This document shows, in pieces, positions 1 to 12,513 of a stretch of 64,000 bases of DNA. The translations under genes were made by a program, and so were the position numbers. The first letter of the stretch is position 1, and each line of letters begins with the position of its first letter. This DNA is from Manis javanica (taxonomy: Eukaryota > Chordata > Mammalia > Pholidota > Manidae), in the NCBI RefSeq assembly GCF_040802235.1, contig NC_133165.1:45831629-45895628 (forward strand), given 5' to 3'. Below the pieces are notes generated by a model that did no database searches, had not been told where the DNA came from, and saw only the letters and a list, made by a program, of their open reading frames with translations.

Positions 1-640
1 AGTGCCCCTCAGAGTACCGATCTTCCTCCCTAGGCTCCCTGGCTAAAGCAGCCTCCTCTACTTCTTCCTTTTCACATTATCAGTTCACTTCCTTTATGGC
101 ACTTAGTTCCTCACATTTTCTCCTTTTTTCTGTATATTTGCTTATGGTCTGTCTTTTCTCACCTAGGGAGTAAGTACCTATTATACAGCAGATGCTCAGT
201 AAGTATCTGTTGAATAAATGACCCTAACTGGTGGGATGAGGCTACAGGCAGAATCAGAACCAGACAGAGGTTTATTTCCTCTTCTCTGTCCTCTAGGATG
301 TTTATGCCAAAACCCCTTTTACCTTTCTCAACCAGCAGATTTTCTCTTAACCAAAAATTCCATATTCTTTTTGAGAAACTTGTAATTTTTCTAAAATTAT
401 TATGGGAGAGGAAAAGACTACTATACTTAGGTCAATTTTTAAAAAGAGCCAAGAGGAGAGCCTATCTTACCAGATATTAAGATATCCTACAAAGCCATTA
501 ATACAGTATGGTTTTGGTACAGAAACAAACAAACAAACAAAACAATGGAACACAAAAGAGACCTTGGAAACAGACTGGTGTATATATGAGAACTGGTATC
601 TATAAACAGGACACTACAAACAGGGGAAGTATAGAGCATG
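1..640. other. No gene seen; probable KCTD13 intron 2
   Basis: Unremarkable AT-rich mammalian DNA with only short open frames. An AAAC microsatellite-like tract lies near 522-544. Because KCTD13 exon 2 lies at 6639-6808 on the minus strand and no later exon is visible below it, this stretch is most simply part of KCTD13 intron 2. Confidence 0.5.
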
Positions 641-1019
641 TATTGGTTTGCTGTGTGATAAACTGTCCCAAAACTTTGAGGCTTAAATCAATAATAAGTA
701 TTATCTCAGCTTCTGTGGGTCAGGAATTCAGGAGTGGCTTAGCTGGGGGGTTTTGACATGGAGTCTATCATGCGGTTGTAGTTAAGACAGCCAGGGCTGC
801 AGGGATCTGAAGTCATGGCTTGGTCTGGAGGATTTGTTTCTGAGAAGGCTGCTCACATGGCTGGAAATTTCAAGTATCTAATTCCTGTCATTTGGACCTC
901 TCTATGGGGTTGCTTGAGTGTCCTTATAATATGGCAGCTGGTTTTTCCACAACAAATGATACAAGAGCAAGGTGGAGGCCTCAATGTGTTTTATGATCGA
1001 ATTTTAGCCATTTAGTGTG
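641..1019 (+). repeat. Ancient interspersed repeat, copy 1 (LTR-like)
   Basis: This block shares ordered phrases with 2404-2910: 'tattatctca', 'ttctgtgggt', 'cacatggctgga', 'gcttgagtgt'. Both copies run in the same direction. The divergence is high, so it is old. It resembles mammalian MaLR-type LTR sequence, but I cannot assign the family without a repeat library. Confidence 0.55.
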
Positions 1020-2403
1020 GTAGGAAAACTACAAAAGGGAATACTACTAGGGAACAACAATCACTGGGGACTGCCTTGAAGGCTAGTTCCACAGTCTACC
1101 TTCTGGCCCTCATTGATTCAAATCCCTCGCATATGCAAAATATACGCACCCCCTCTAAGATCCCCCAGTCTCATCCTATTACAGCATCATCCTGAAGTAC
1201 AGAATCTTGTCATCTAAATCAGGTCCAGGTGGAGATGAAGCTCCTTGGCTTTAATTCCTTAACTACTGCTCCTTAAGTACATTTCCTCTTGATCTGAAGA
1301 CCTGTGAACTAAAGAGACAAGTTATCTCTTCCATATATCCAATATGCAATTGTGGAAGAGGCATTAGGATAACCACTAGGGCAGGCATGCTCAAAAGGGG
1401 GCCAGGGAACAGGAGGCACACGGAAATCACTGCTTCGTAGAAATTCTGTAATCCAGTTGACAAATGTTGGAAGCTCTCTCATGGACTCTTGTCCAAGAAT
1501 GATTCTCTGTGGCACTTGGCTCTGCTCTGAGTCATCCTTCCTTTTCCATGAAAGACAGTCCAAGCTTGCAGCAACTTAGCTTCCTTAGCCTCCTTCCTGC
1601 CTGTAGACCTTTGGTGTTCCAAAGCCCTCTTCCCCTCTCTGTCCTTTTCAGCCCAAGCTGGCAGTATTTCTGCCAATGTAATGCTCCTAAAAACTTAATG
1701 TGTCTTGTGAATCTTGGGGTTCACTTCATTAGAGAAAAGCCATACCCACAAATCTTTTGTGTGAGGTAAGCTCTTCTCTACTTGGGCTTGTGCTGAGACT
1801 GCTGAGGGACACCCTTAAGCTTCTTGGAAGTGCTATTATTTGATGAATGGTTCTCGGAGTCATCTTCTTAGATATTTCTGAGGTCTTAACTAAAGATTTT
1901 ACGATCACACCCTCAGCTTCATCTTTACATGTTTTCCTGAGAATGCCCAGTACTTAGTCTCTGACTGGATCATCCTGTTATCCAGAAAGGCTGGGAATTT
2001 TCAAACCCAGTAACTCATAGCTCCTTTTTGTTCAACTTTTTTCTCTAGCCTTTCTCTCCTCTTCTATTTACCATAATAAACAAGAAACCTGGTGGCACCT
2101 TCAACATTCTGTCTGGAAATCTCTTCAGCTGGATCATTCAGTTCATTAGGTGCAATTTCTATTTCCTACATCACCACAGAACGAGTATAGCAAAACTTCT
2201 GTCACTACATAACAAGGATCCCTTTTACACCAGTTTCCGGTAACATTTTCCTCACTGCAGCCTTCTCAAAGGTCATCAGACTTCTATGAACAGACTCTTT
2301 AAAGTGCTTCAGACTTTTACCTAACACTATCCTTAAAAGTCGTTTCAGCTTCTGCCCACTTCCACATTCTGGTTTTGTTTGGGCAGAACCCAACTCCAGA
2401 TAC
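1020..2403. other. Spacer between two copies of an old repeat
   Basis: No coding signal. It lies between two same-direction copies of one old repeat, so it could be the decayed internal part of an ancient LTR element, or unrelated unique DNA. Confidence 0.3.
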
Positions 2404-2910
2404 CAAAATCTATTATCTATTGCTGGGTGGCAAATTACTACAAACTTACTAGCTTAAAACAACAACAAATATTATCTCACATAGTTTCTGTGGGTTGGAA
2501 ACTTGAGATTGGCACAGCTAGGTGGCCCTGACCCAGGGTCTCTCATAAAGTTGGAGTCCAGATGTTGGCCATAGCTTGATTGGACCTAGAGGATTCACTT
2601 CTGAGATACTTCACCCACATGGCTGGAAGTTTGTGCTGGCCCCTGGCAAGAGGCTTCAGTTCCTCACCAAGCAGACTCTCCCTTGGGCTGCTTGAGTGTT
2701 CTCACATCACAGCTGGCTTTCCCCAGAGTGAGGGATCCGAGAGAGGAAGATAGAAACTGTAATGACCTAGCTTTAGAAGTCACACACTATCGTTTCTGCA
2801 ATATCCTATTGGTTACATAGGTCAGCCCTATTCACTGTGGGTGGGGACTAAACAAGAGCCCAAATAAGCAGAAGGCAAAATTGCTGGTGGCCAACTTAGA
2901 CACTGGCTAC
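2404..2910 (+). repeat. Ancient interspersed repeat, copy 2 (LTR-like)
   Basis: This is the second, longer copy of the repeat at 641-1019, in the same orientation. It carries additional 3' sequence such as 'agtcacacac' and 'ggttacatag' that is weak or missing in the first copy. Old and non-coding. Confidence 0.55.
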
Positions 2911-4429
2911 CACAGACAGTGGAGTAGATGGCACAGAAAACTAGCTCACTCAAGGAGGACAAAAATCCCTTCATAATTCAACATTTACAACAGTGAATTC
3001 CATTTAGGTGGAGAGAACCATAAATGAAAGATAAAACTGTAAAGCTGATAAAAAATGTAGAATGGAAAAAGATTCTTAAACAAGACCCTAAAAGCATACA
3101 CCATTACGAAAAAAAAAGGGGTGGGGGGCCTTGACTACATGACAATCAAGAATTTCCCCAGTTGACAATGAGAAGTGTGTCTTTAAAAATAATCCCATGT
3201 AATGTTGAAGGAATGACAGAATTGTATTTATTCTACAACCCTAATGAAATTATTGATTAGGTAAGGTTTATCAATTGTTGTGTGGTTGATTGGTAACTGC
3301 CATTCACATAGTGCCTAAATAACATCACACAAATGACTTTATATCTGGCAACAAGGAAATGGAACTGCAATGGAGGGATTAAACCACCATCACCTGAATC
3401 CTGGGGCCAATTCAGAGCATCACTCATGATGGGTCATATTAGCAAAATTATGTCTCTCTTCATATAACATAAAATGAAGCATATAAAATGATGTAAAATG
3501 TATCCTAACCAAAATGTTTATTATCCAGTCTTTAAGTCTACCATCTAATTTACAGAAACCCCATTTGGAGGGTAACAAACCAAATGATACCACAGGTAAA
3601 CAACCAGGCAAATCTGGAAAGTGGGTCATTGTGCAGGACAACTGGTGGTCTCCTTAACATGTCAGCATCATGAGAAAAAAGGGACAGTTTTGTGTTGGAA
3701 GACACTTAAGAAATGTAATAACCAGACATAGTGCAAGGATCTAGATTGGGTCCTGGTTTAGGTGAACCAGCTATAAAAGACTATTCTAGAACAAATAGAG
3801 AAATCTGTATATGCCCTGGATGTCAGATAAGATAAAGTTTCATTGACATGGAAGATAGCAATTATTAACAAACAAAAGAAATTACAAAACAGCACATACA
3901 GTAGGATCATAGTTTGGAAAACACACACACATGAAAAGACCTGGAAGGATAGTTGGTGTTTTTTTGATTATACCTGTTTTCTAAATTCATATGATACATG
4001 TATACTGCTTTAAAATAATAAATGTTTATATTTTTAAGAAATCAAGAATTTCTATTTAACAACAGATGCCACAGACAGGTGACTTTCTAAGAGAAAGTAT
4101 TGGCAACAACTAACACTGACTAGAAATTATTACCTGAAACAGGTTTTCTCAACTGGGATTCCTCACCTGAATCTCAAAATTCAGCAAATAATTTAAGTAA
4201 CTATATTCTCAACTCCCCTGAGGATGATAGGTAAATAGTACCATTCTAGGTGCATAGGAGAAGAGTAAATTATTATGTACAATACATGCCTTAGGGTAAT
4301 AGGGCTTAATTCTCTCTAGGAACTAAAATAAAACAAGCAACAATATGCAAAGCAACAAGAAAGAGACAGGCAATGCAGTAAAAAATTTGGTAAAGAACAT
4401 GCATAGGCAATTCACAGAAGGGGAAACTA

Positions 4430-5030
4430 GAAAAACTACAGAAAAGCTAGTGAGTGTATGAAAAGATGCCAATCTCATTAGTAATTGGAGGCATGCAAAC
4501 TAAAATGAGATCATTCTATACCAATCAGATTGGCAAAATTAGAACATTGGAGAATGCCATGTGATATTTGTTGTGGATATGCAGAAAGGGGATCCTTATG
4601 CACTGCTGATAAATAGTATAAAGTGCTATAGCCATCCAGATGAATAATCTGATGGCACTTGCTGAAAATTGTGTGTGTCCTGTGACCCAGCAATTCCACT
4701 CCCAGCTATAACTTGAGAAACCCTGGCCCAGGACCCATAAGAGCACATATACAAGGACGCTCACAGTGACACCATTTATGGGAGCAGAAAGTGGGATGCA
4801 ATCTAAGTCTCCAACCTCAGGAGAATGTATAAATAAAATACGATGAATGCACACCATAGATTCCTGTGCAGCAGTTAGAGGCAAAGAACTAAATGTACAC
4901 ACAGCAGCTGAACAGACCATGAAGAAAGTGTTGAATTAAGAAACAGAACACACAGTCCATAGCTCAATGCCATTTATGGAAATTTGAAACACATATGTAT
5001 ACAAAATAATGCTTTAGCTTTTCAAGGGTA
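4430..5030 (+). repeat. Old L1 fragment (ORF2 end/3' region)
   Basis: The DNA follows the order of the L1 ORF2 carboxy end. It starts with a decayed version of the 'gcaaactaaaatgagatc' block, then the region matching 'ctgctgataaatagtataaa', then 'acccagcaattccactccc', and ends in 'tatacaaaataatgc'. It is strongly diverged from the younger L1s in this window and has no open frame. It is an old L1M-type fragment on the plus strand. Confidence 0.65.
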
Positions 5031-6638
5031 CATAATCAAAGCATATGTGTCAAAACATCAGAAATGGAGGGGTACTCATGGGGTAAAGGAAGTGGGCAGG
5101 GGATTAGGAATGAAGGAAAAAAACATAAAGAGAGAAAATACTTGCTTAGACCAGTGATGATTAACTGCCACGCACTGAGGAGTATGATGAACTCAGTGCT
5201 CTGTACCTGAATCTTAAAAACCTCCAAACGAACAAGCAAACTCTGAGTTGGGTAGGGATGGGAAAGGCCTCAGAGAAACCAGGAAAGGATGCAGCTGGAG
5301 CATAAAAGAAAAAGCATTGCATTTGGGAGTCCAATAACCTGGGGTTCAATTTGAGCTCTGCTGCTTACTGGGTCTTGCACCTTGGATGCATCTTCAACTT
5401 CCCTCATGTTTCTTTTTAAGTCAAACATGAGTACACGATCAACATAAAAGCAGATAGCAGAATCAGAGTCGATGTGAGATAACATTAGATAAATGTGAAA
5501 CTACAGAGAAGGAATGCACTTCCAAGATGATCTAGCTCAACATTTTTCAACTGCAAATGGTTATCCATTAATGGGTCACAAGATAAATTCAATGAGTCTC
5601 AAACAGCATTAAAAAAAGAAAGAAAACAATATATCAGAGCACATTTCACTACAAGTAACATTTTATAAAACTCTCATTTCAGTTATAAATAAGTATAAAA
5701 GGCATTTTTTTCTATGCAGTCACAAAGTTTGAAAAACATGGGTATTGTCCAAAGGAATTCTATACTTCTGAAGTTCAAGAACCAGTATTTCCCAAGATAA
5801 CAGAAAGTTGTTCATAGTTGCCAGTTTTCATATACAAAGGGCAGCAAAAAAGAAATCCCTATAATCTCCTATTAATATTATATCATAAAAGACAGGATAT
5901 TTTTAACATTGTAAAGACAGAACAGAATAAAAGGCTTTATGTAAAACTAACCACACTGTACATATTTTTCTTATTTCCCTGTCTTGTGGAATGTGAGGAC
6001 AGTATGCTAGAGGCAGGAATAGACTCACTCAAGGTCACTTAAGTCAGCTGTGGCCAAGGTGACACTTAACCCGTATGTCCTGGCTGTGGATTTCAAGCTC
6101 TTCTCCTCAAAACCCTAAGCGATGCACAGAAGACAAGCCCATACTCTAGAACCACACTACTTCTACGATTTCACTGCTTTAAAAAAAATTTTTTTTTAAT
6201 CCCTGAGGGTGGGGTTGGGTGGATGTTGCCTCCCCAGATAGGACCAGATCACAGAGATCACTATGTTCCAACTTAAATGTAGATTTTTTTTTCCTGGTGG
6301 CACAATGGAATTATTTAAGATTATTGAGCAAGGGAGAGAACAGATTAGGACTGTGTTTAATTTACCAGGTGGTAATGACTGGCTGGGTAGGAAGAGCAAA
6401 AAGCACAGAGAACAGTCATTTATCTTAGCATGAGGTGATGAGGGGGGCCCTTCCTGAGGTGGCAGGGAGGCAGTACCCACAGTCTCTGGGGTTGTGGCTA
6501 GTGACAGCCAGATCAGAGGCTGCCTCTCATGGCAGCACCCAATATTTCTTTCTTTTATGTCCTAATATCTAACTGCTTAGGCAGCTCTCCCAGGGACATC
6601 AGCACAGGGGACTCAGGAGGTGGGGGAGGGACCCTCAC
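5031..6638. other. KCTD13 intron 2, no other gene seen
   Basis: No splice-bounded open frame with recognisable protein content was found. The sequence is ordinary intronic DNA with some A-rich old repeat debris. Confidence 0.45.
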
Positions 6639-8332
6639 CTGTAGTGCCAGCTGGCAGTCTTCAATCAGGCCCTGTACCAGGTAGTAGCGGGCTTCCCCTA
6701 GCAGCTCCCCCAGTTCTCTGGTACTCTCAGGCAGTGGCACGGACCCATCCCGCAGGTAGTTGAGGATTGTACCAAAATGGCGGCCGCTCCGGTCAATCAG
6801 CACCCAACCTGGTGGGGTGGGGAGAGGCAAGAGAAAGGATGGCTTTGCTGGGAGCTCTGTTGTTGTTAAATTTTTATGAAAAACGGATTCCAAAGCTACA
6901 ATTTGTAATACTGATCTGTCTTAAACCTCTGCCATATCTTAAAAAACCTTTAAAACATCTCCATTGGGTCTTCCCTAGGTCCCTTTTTAACATATCCAGC
7001 CACAGATAATTAACTCCCTCCCAGGTCTGTTCTACATTGAGAAGGTTCTCACCATGAGATTACCTTATCAACAAACCTCTAACCTTTGGTGTTAATTCTG
7101 ACCATCCTATGAAAATGTCTACCCTATTCTCTCTAGTTCACTACCATTTAACCTTTTTATTCTTTACAGAACTTACAACTATTTGCAATTACATTTTTTT
7201 TGGTATGTTTACTAGCTTATTGTTTTCTCTCTACCCCCACAAAAAAGTAAACTCCATAAGGCATATCTAGTCAGATTCGTTTACCAAAATATCTCCAGCA
7301 TTAACTGGCACTTTACAAATACTATTTTTTTTAATGAATAAAGTCTTGACCTTCAGATATTTGAGGACTGAACTCCACCTCCCAATTTTTTATTTTCCTG
7401 CTCTCACAATCTTTGTTTTAACCCCCTCTGAGTACTCCCTATCCCGCCCCCCCGCAAAAAAAAGACCTTTCATGTTCCACTTGGACATGTGGAAACCAAA
7501 CCTGAATTCAATAGTCCAAGACAGTAAGGTACACCTGCCAAAGATAACTGTATACCCTCCATTCTGGTGTCCCTGGCAAACCCAAAGCAGCCGCTTTCTA
7601 CAATCTGCATTTACAGATGGATTCCTTGAGTGTACAGGGACCTGTGTCAGGGAAACACACAGACACGCAAGATCCTCCAACTCTCCAGGCTGGTTGTTAG
7701 CAGTGCTGAAGAAGAGGGGCAAACAAAAGGCCAGGTAGCTGCAAGAAGCCGATGAAGGTGCCTGGAAGAGTGCTGCTGGCAGTAGGGTTGGTTTCCAAAG
7801 TTTTTTGAGCTGAGGGGTGAAGACGGAGAACTAGGGGGAGTGGTAATGAAATTCTGAAGTAACATGTTGAATTACTTTCCAAAGAGCCTGAAAAGAGTTG
7901 CGAGCGGTTCTATAAACGTTGGTTATTGTTGGGGGTAAAAAATTAGACGAGGAGATTATGAATGAGAAAGGAGAGACGAGAGAAAGGGATGGAGGGCGTT
8001 GAGAATGGGCTGACTGGATGGTAATGAGACGAGAGAAAGGTCATGAGACTAGGCGATCAAAGACAGGGGCAAGGACGGCGCGGCGTACCTCCAGCGTCCG
8101 TGAGCACCTCCGCACGGCCGCTGAACATGGCCTTGAGCATGGTGTCCTGTCCCGTGAGGGTGCGGAGCGTCGTGTAGTGCAGCGAGCCGCCCACGTTCAG
8201 CTTCACGTACTTACTGTTCGGGATCAGTGGATTGAGACCGAAGGCAGAGGAGCCAGGCTGGAGACCTGAGGGCTTTGGGACTTCCACGGAAGGGGCCTCT
8301 GCCGCCGCAGGGCCTGAAGCCTCGGCCGACAT
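6639..8332 (-). CDS. KCTD13: KCTD13 (BACURD1), first two coding exons
   Basis: Exon 1 (8332 down to 8089) starts [14 protein letters not shown] and ends in GG^GTACG. Exon 2 (6808 down to 6639) opens after a pyrimidine-rich CAG and ends CTACAG^GTGAGG. The exons join in phase (244 + 170 nt = 138 codons) with no stop. Residues about 40-138 form the BTB/T1 fold: [28 protein letters not shown], then [21 protein letters not shown] and the [13 protein letters not shown] helix. I recognise this as KCTD13 rather than the paralogues TNFAIP1 or KCTD10 from the Ala/Pro-rich amino end. The family protein is a CUL3 ubiquitin-ligase adaptor that targets RhoA. Later exons (oligomerisation and carboxy-terminal region) are not visible and should lie below position 1. 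The start is the first ATG inside the CpG island. Confidence 0.92.
6809..8088 (-). other. KCTD13: KCTD13 intron 1
   Basis: GT-AG intron of about 1.28 kb between the two KCTD13 coding exons (donor GTACGC, acceptor CCCCACCAG). Short open frames on both strands within 7334-7882 have no recognisable content and are treated as chance. Confidence 0.85.
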
Positions 8333-8720
8333 GCCAGAGGGTGGCGGCCCGCGGTGATCCTAGGCTCTTTCGGCGCTCTCCACCGGCTCCGAAAGACGCC
8401 CGGACCCGAGCCCTTGGGCCAGACCCTCAGGGCCCACACGCCCACTAGCCGCCGCTACTCAGCGACGCCAGCCTTCAGCCCCATCACGCCGGCACCGCCC
8501 AGAAACCCGACCGAGGAGCTGCGCAGGCGCTTCAAGGTCCCGCCCCCGGAGGAGCGGAGCATGCGTAATGGCTTTGTGCCGGTTGAGAGCTCGCGTGCTA
8601 ATTGCGCCGGGCGGGATAGGGGCTACGCGAGGCGAGCTCGCTTCGCAAGACCAGGACACTAGATCGAGAAGGGATCAGGCCCTCTGTCAGTTTGTAGAAA
8701 GCGACGTCCCAGACCGGTGG
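8040..8720. promoter_or_regulatory. CpG island promoter of KCTD13
   Basis: Dense CpG sequence surrounds the KCTD13 start codon and extends upstream on the minus strand, with GC-box-like 'cccgcccccgg' near 8540. There is no clear TATA box. Such islands are typical of broadly expressed mammalian genes and are often bidirectional, but I see no plus-strand gene starting here. Boundaries are by eye. Confidence 0.75.
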
Positions 8721-8759
8721 TTGGGTGTCTGCGCTCGGAGCGATTCGCGGGCATAAAGA

Positions 8760-10309
8760 GAAAACTGAGGCCCAGAGAGACGGGATTTGGCAAGGTTTCT
8801 CTGCCCCAACTCCGAGCATTTCACGGAGGAGAGCTGCCAACAAAGCATCGAGGGAAGCTCTTAAGGAAAGCTCTTAAAGGAAGCTAAACGGAGGTAGCCT
8901 CCTGAGGAGGTGGCAGTAGTGCTAGGGTGTGCCCTTAGGTAAGGTCGTCACGGAGGGCCTCTCTGAGGAGGTGATACTGAGCTGAAACTGGGCAGAAGTG
9001 GCGACATGGAGGTGCGAGGGAGGAGAGTTCCAGGAAGGGCAAATACACAGACCCTTACGCAGGAGCACACTTCGTGTTTTTGAGTAGCAGAAAGAATGTC
9101 AAGGGTGGCTTAAGCAGCTGAGCAATTTAGAATCTTGGCAAATACCGTGAGACACTCAATCCCAAAACAATAAATAAGATAGGAACGCAGTGACAATAAA
9201 GTGTGATAAGAAGTGTGGGTTTTGTAATGAGAACATAAAAACAAGATCAGACTAGATCTGTTAGGTTGAGAGGGATTCACTGGAGGGAAAACTAAACACA
9301 GAGTCAGAGTTGTAGTTTACACCCTAACACCAGTTCACTGGATGATCTTAGGCAAGTCACTTCTGAGGGGTTCCTTTTCTGCTTAGTGAGGGATATGAAT
9401 TTAGATGCCAGGGGACAAGTAAGAGTGTTACATGTGAGGAGGGCCAAAAGGCAGTAATGCTGTGGGGACTTGTAGAGAGCATGATTTACCAAAAGGGGTT
9501 GCCAATTTTGATTTTTTAAGTGTAGCTGATGAAAAAGAGAAAAGCAGCTCGTGACAGCTGGGAGCTAGTTAACACTACCTGCAGAAGCCTTGGTGTTGGT
9601 AGGAGTAGGCCTGGTAACTAACAGCTAGGCTGTGGTGGTGTCCTGTTGAGCATAAACAATTTCACAGAACACCAACATCAGACAAAGCCACTCTAACGGA
9701 CTGAGAGAAAGACCATTCCATAATCATATCTGAACACAAAAACAAGGACATTTTCCAAACCACAAAATTGACCAAATACAACCAGTTTGGTGCTTCTTTA
9801 ACAAGTACAGATTTAGCTCCATCCATTCCTAACTTCTAGATATGAATCAAGATAACCAAAAATAATTATCCCTGTTCCCTGAGAGCATCCAACCGAGAGC
9901 AAATCTCCCCTTTCTGAAACTCTGCAAGAAAATCATGCAACAAAAGGCCAAATACTATAAGAAGTCTTTTCTAACTAATGCTTGCTGAGATGCCCATGAT
10001 GGATGGGCTTCCCATTGTGTGCCATCTCCCTTGTTCAACTACAGGTGTGTTCTTGGTGATCTGTGGATGGGGGGCATTGTCAGAAATGAAGAATCTGCAG
10101 AGATTCTGTGGAAACTCTTACTACCTTAGACTGGAACCTTCGACTGTAGTACTAATGTGCGCATCTGAGGCCCCTTGTGTCTCTGAGGTGCCATTCTGCT
10201 CATGTCTGGGAGGTAAGTTCTCACTGAATTGAGCTCTGATGTTTTGTGAGACCCTCAGGTTGAGATTATTCTGTTTGTTTTCCTTAGAATAAAGTCTCCT
10301 TTGGTTTTT
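8760..10309. other. No gene seen upstream of KCTD13
   Basis: Unique-looking DNA without a convincing exon. In the human genome TMEM219 and TAOK2 lie on this side of KCTD13. I find neither here nor anywhere in the next 55 kb. Confidence 0.5.
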
Positions 10310-10326
10310 TGGTTATCCAGATTTTT
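10310..10326. repeat. Target-site duplication of L1-A, left copy
   Basis: The 17-mer tggttatccagattttt here is repeated exactly at 17966-17982. The copy here runs straight into the poly(T) tract, which is the minus-strand poly(A) tail. The pair encloses the L1 body and the 1.8 kb tail together. Confidence 0.92.
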
Positions 10327-10942
10327 TTTTTTTTTTTTTGAGAGGGCATCTCTCATATTTATTGATCAAATGGTTGTTAACAACAATAAAATTCAGTATA
10401 GGGGGGTCAATGCTCAATGTACAATCATTAATCCATCTCAAGCCTAATTCTCGTCAGTCTCCAATCTTCTGAAGCATAACGAACAAGTTCTTACATGGTG
10501 AACGAATTCTTACAGAGTGAATAAATTCTTACATGGTGAACAGTACAAGGGCATTCATCACAGAAACTTTCGGTTTTGATCATGCAATATGACCTATAAA
10601 CCATCAGGTCAAATATGAATATTCATTTGATTTTTGTACTTGATTTATATGTTGATCCCCCATTTCTCCTATTATTATTATTATTTTTATTTTTAATAAA
10701 ATGCTGAAGTGGTAGGTAGATGCAAGATAAAGGTAGAAAACATAGTTTAGTGCTGTAAGAAGGCAAATATAGATGATCAGATGATCAGGTGTGTGCCTAT
10801 GGACTAAGTATTAATCCAGGCTAGACAAGGGCAGCAAGACATCCACGGATGCAGAAGATTTCTCTCAAAGCAGGGGGGGTGAGGTTCTGAGCCTCACCTC
10901 TGTTGATCCCCAAATTCTCACCTGATGGCCCCCCTGCGACTG

Positions 10943-10985
10943 TGCCTGTCTTAGGTTGTTCCTCCCTTGAGGAATCTTACCCGTC
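10943..10985 (-). promoter_or_regulatory. CTE-like RNA element in the L1-A tail
   Basis: On the minus strand the motif GACGGGTAAGA is followed by a stem (TTCCTC...GAGGAA) and then AACCTAAGACAGGCA. This paired arrangement matches the internal-loop motifs of the constitutive transport element of type D retroviruses, which binds the export factor NXF1/TAP. Only one motif pair is present here, whereas the classical element has two. Confidence 0.7.
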
Positions 10986-11299
10986 TCTGGCTAACCAGTC
11001 ATCTTCCGGGGCCATACAGGGAAATGTAAAGTTGGTAAGTGAGAGAGAAGCCATATTGTTTGCAAAGGTTAGCTTTTTACTTCTTTGCAGATTTATGCCC
11101 TGTGGCTTCTATGCCCAGCACTTGTCTCGAGGTATCTTTACCACCTGGAGGAATTATGATACTCGGTAAATTCGATATGAGGCATGAATTCTATTTAAGG
11201 TTTGTAATTAGGAAGGAAGAAGAAAAGCTATAGATGTAGCATATGAAGGAAACTTGGGAGGATTGATTATTTCTTTGACATATCTTCTTGTATAGTACC

Positions 11300-11741
11300 T
11301 TAAGTATGTATAGGTTTTAAACTACTAACTAATTTGCACACACATATTAACATAATAGGAATACGGTGACATAAACAAAGCAAATCTATAATTACCAGCC
11401 ATCTCCAGTGAAGCCAAGAAAACCATTTAGGCACCCTAGGCATTTGTGAAAATTTATCTATGATATGATGGATATTGTCCAACTGTACTTGAACCATCAG
11501 ACAAATTAAAGCAGCCCATTTCTGGGATCTGTTCACATCCCATATGTTCTTTTAACCATAGATAGTCTATAGTCATGAGATTTTGGGGTGCTACAACTTG
11601 CACCCCTCCCAACTCCTGGTTGAGTTCCAACAGTACAGATCCAGTCAAATTCGTTGTCTCACTGTATGCACATGCCAGCCTAGACATCTCCCTCCTCCTT
11701 CTTATGGCAAGTCCAGGAGACGGTGGGCTGGATGCAGCCAC
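11300..11741 (-). pseudogene. Broken env transmembrane-subunit remnant in L1-A tail
   Basis: Two overlapping minus-strand frames (11741-11454 and 11536-11300) cover the ectodomain and membrane anchor of a retroviral TM subunit. Visible features are a Cys-spaced pair after a heptad-like helix (in the first frame) and a hydrophobic Trp-rich anchor segment followed by a short tail (in the second). A frameshift separates them and there is no surface subunit, so it cannot make a working envelope. It is homologous to the env remnant in the provirus at about 59.29-59.99 kb. Confidence 0.75.
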
Positions 11742-12513
11742 AACCGCAGCATCGTCCGGATCCCTGTGGAGGCTTTTTGATGATCATCCCCCGGCACGAG
11801 TCCTCCAGAGAGTGCTGATGCCGGAAGCTCCTCCTCATATCGTATCTTAGTTCATTTTCTGGGTATCCAAGCTAGGCCTTGATCTTCTGCGTAGAAACAA
11901 ACAGACCCTTTGCCCACACTTTGACATGCCCTCTATACCACTGTGCAGAACTCATTGGAGGTCAGCACACAGTAACTGCTTTTTTTTTTTTTTTAATTAA
12001 GAGAAAGGAATATTATCAGAAAAGAGTACCTCCATAGCTGATCATCTGACACCCTTTAAGTGATCAACATTAAGGATATTTAAAGCATGCATTGATCTTT
12101 GATTTACCAATAGTTTTATCCTGTTAAGGAGTAATCCCCCTTTTCTTTCTTTCTTTCTTTTTTTTTTTTAAATTTTTAATCTACACTTACCTGAAGAATA
12201 CTATGTTTACTATGCTCTCCCCTATATCAGGTCCCCCCTAACAACCACATTACGGTTACTGTCCATCAGCTTAGCAAAATGTGGTAGAGTCACTACTTGT
12301 CCTCTCTGTGTTGTGCAGCCCACCCTCCCCTTTCTCCCTCCCCCCCCCATGCATGCTAATCTTAATACCCCCCTTCTTCTTCCCCCCCCTTATCCCTCCC
12401 TGCCCACCCATCCTCCCCAGTTCCTTTCCCTTTGGTACCTGTTAGTCCATTTTTGGGTTCTGTAATTCTGCTGCTGTTTTGTTCCTTCAGTTTTTCCTTT
12501 GTTCCTATACTCC

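Larger units (their letters stand above)
10340..12140 (-). mobile_element. 3' transduced betaretroviral segment in L1-A
   Basis: Sequence downstream of the L1's own poly(A) that matches 47404-49203 of L1-B in reverse complement at very high identity. On the minus strand it holds a broken env transmembrane region, a CTE-like hairpin, a probable LTR start and an AATAAA signal just before the terminal poly(A). It is not part of any ordinary L1. Read-through of a parent L1 lying inside a provirus, with polyadenylation at the proviral LTR, explains the layout. Confidence 0.85.

Noticed and set aside
522-544. AAAC short tandem repeat as a notable satellite
   Set aside because: Too short and commonplace to be of interest.
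7334-7882. Overlapping frames of 110-134 codons on both strands
   Set aside because: They lie inside KCTD13 intron 1, have no protein-like composition and no splice context.
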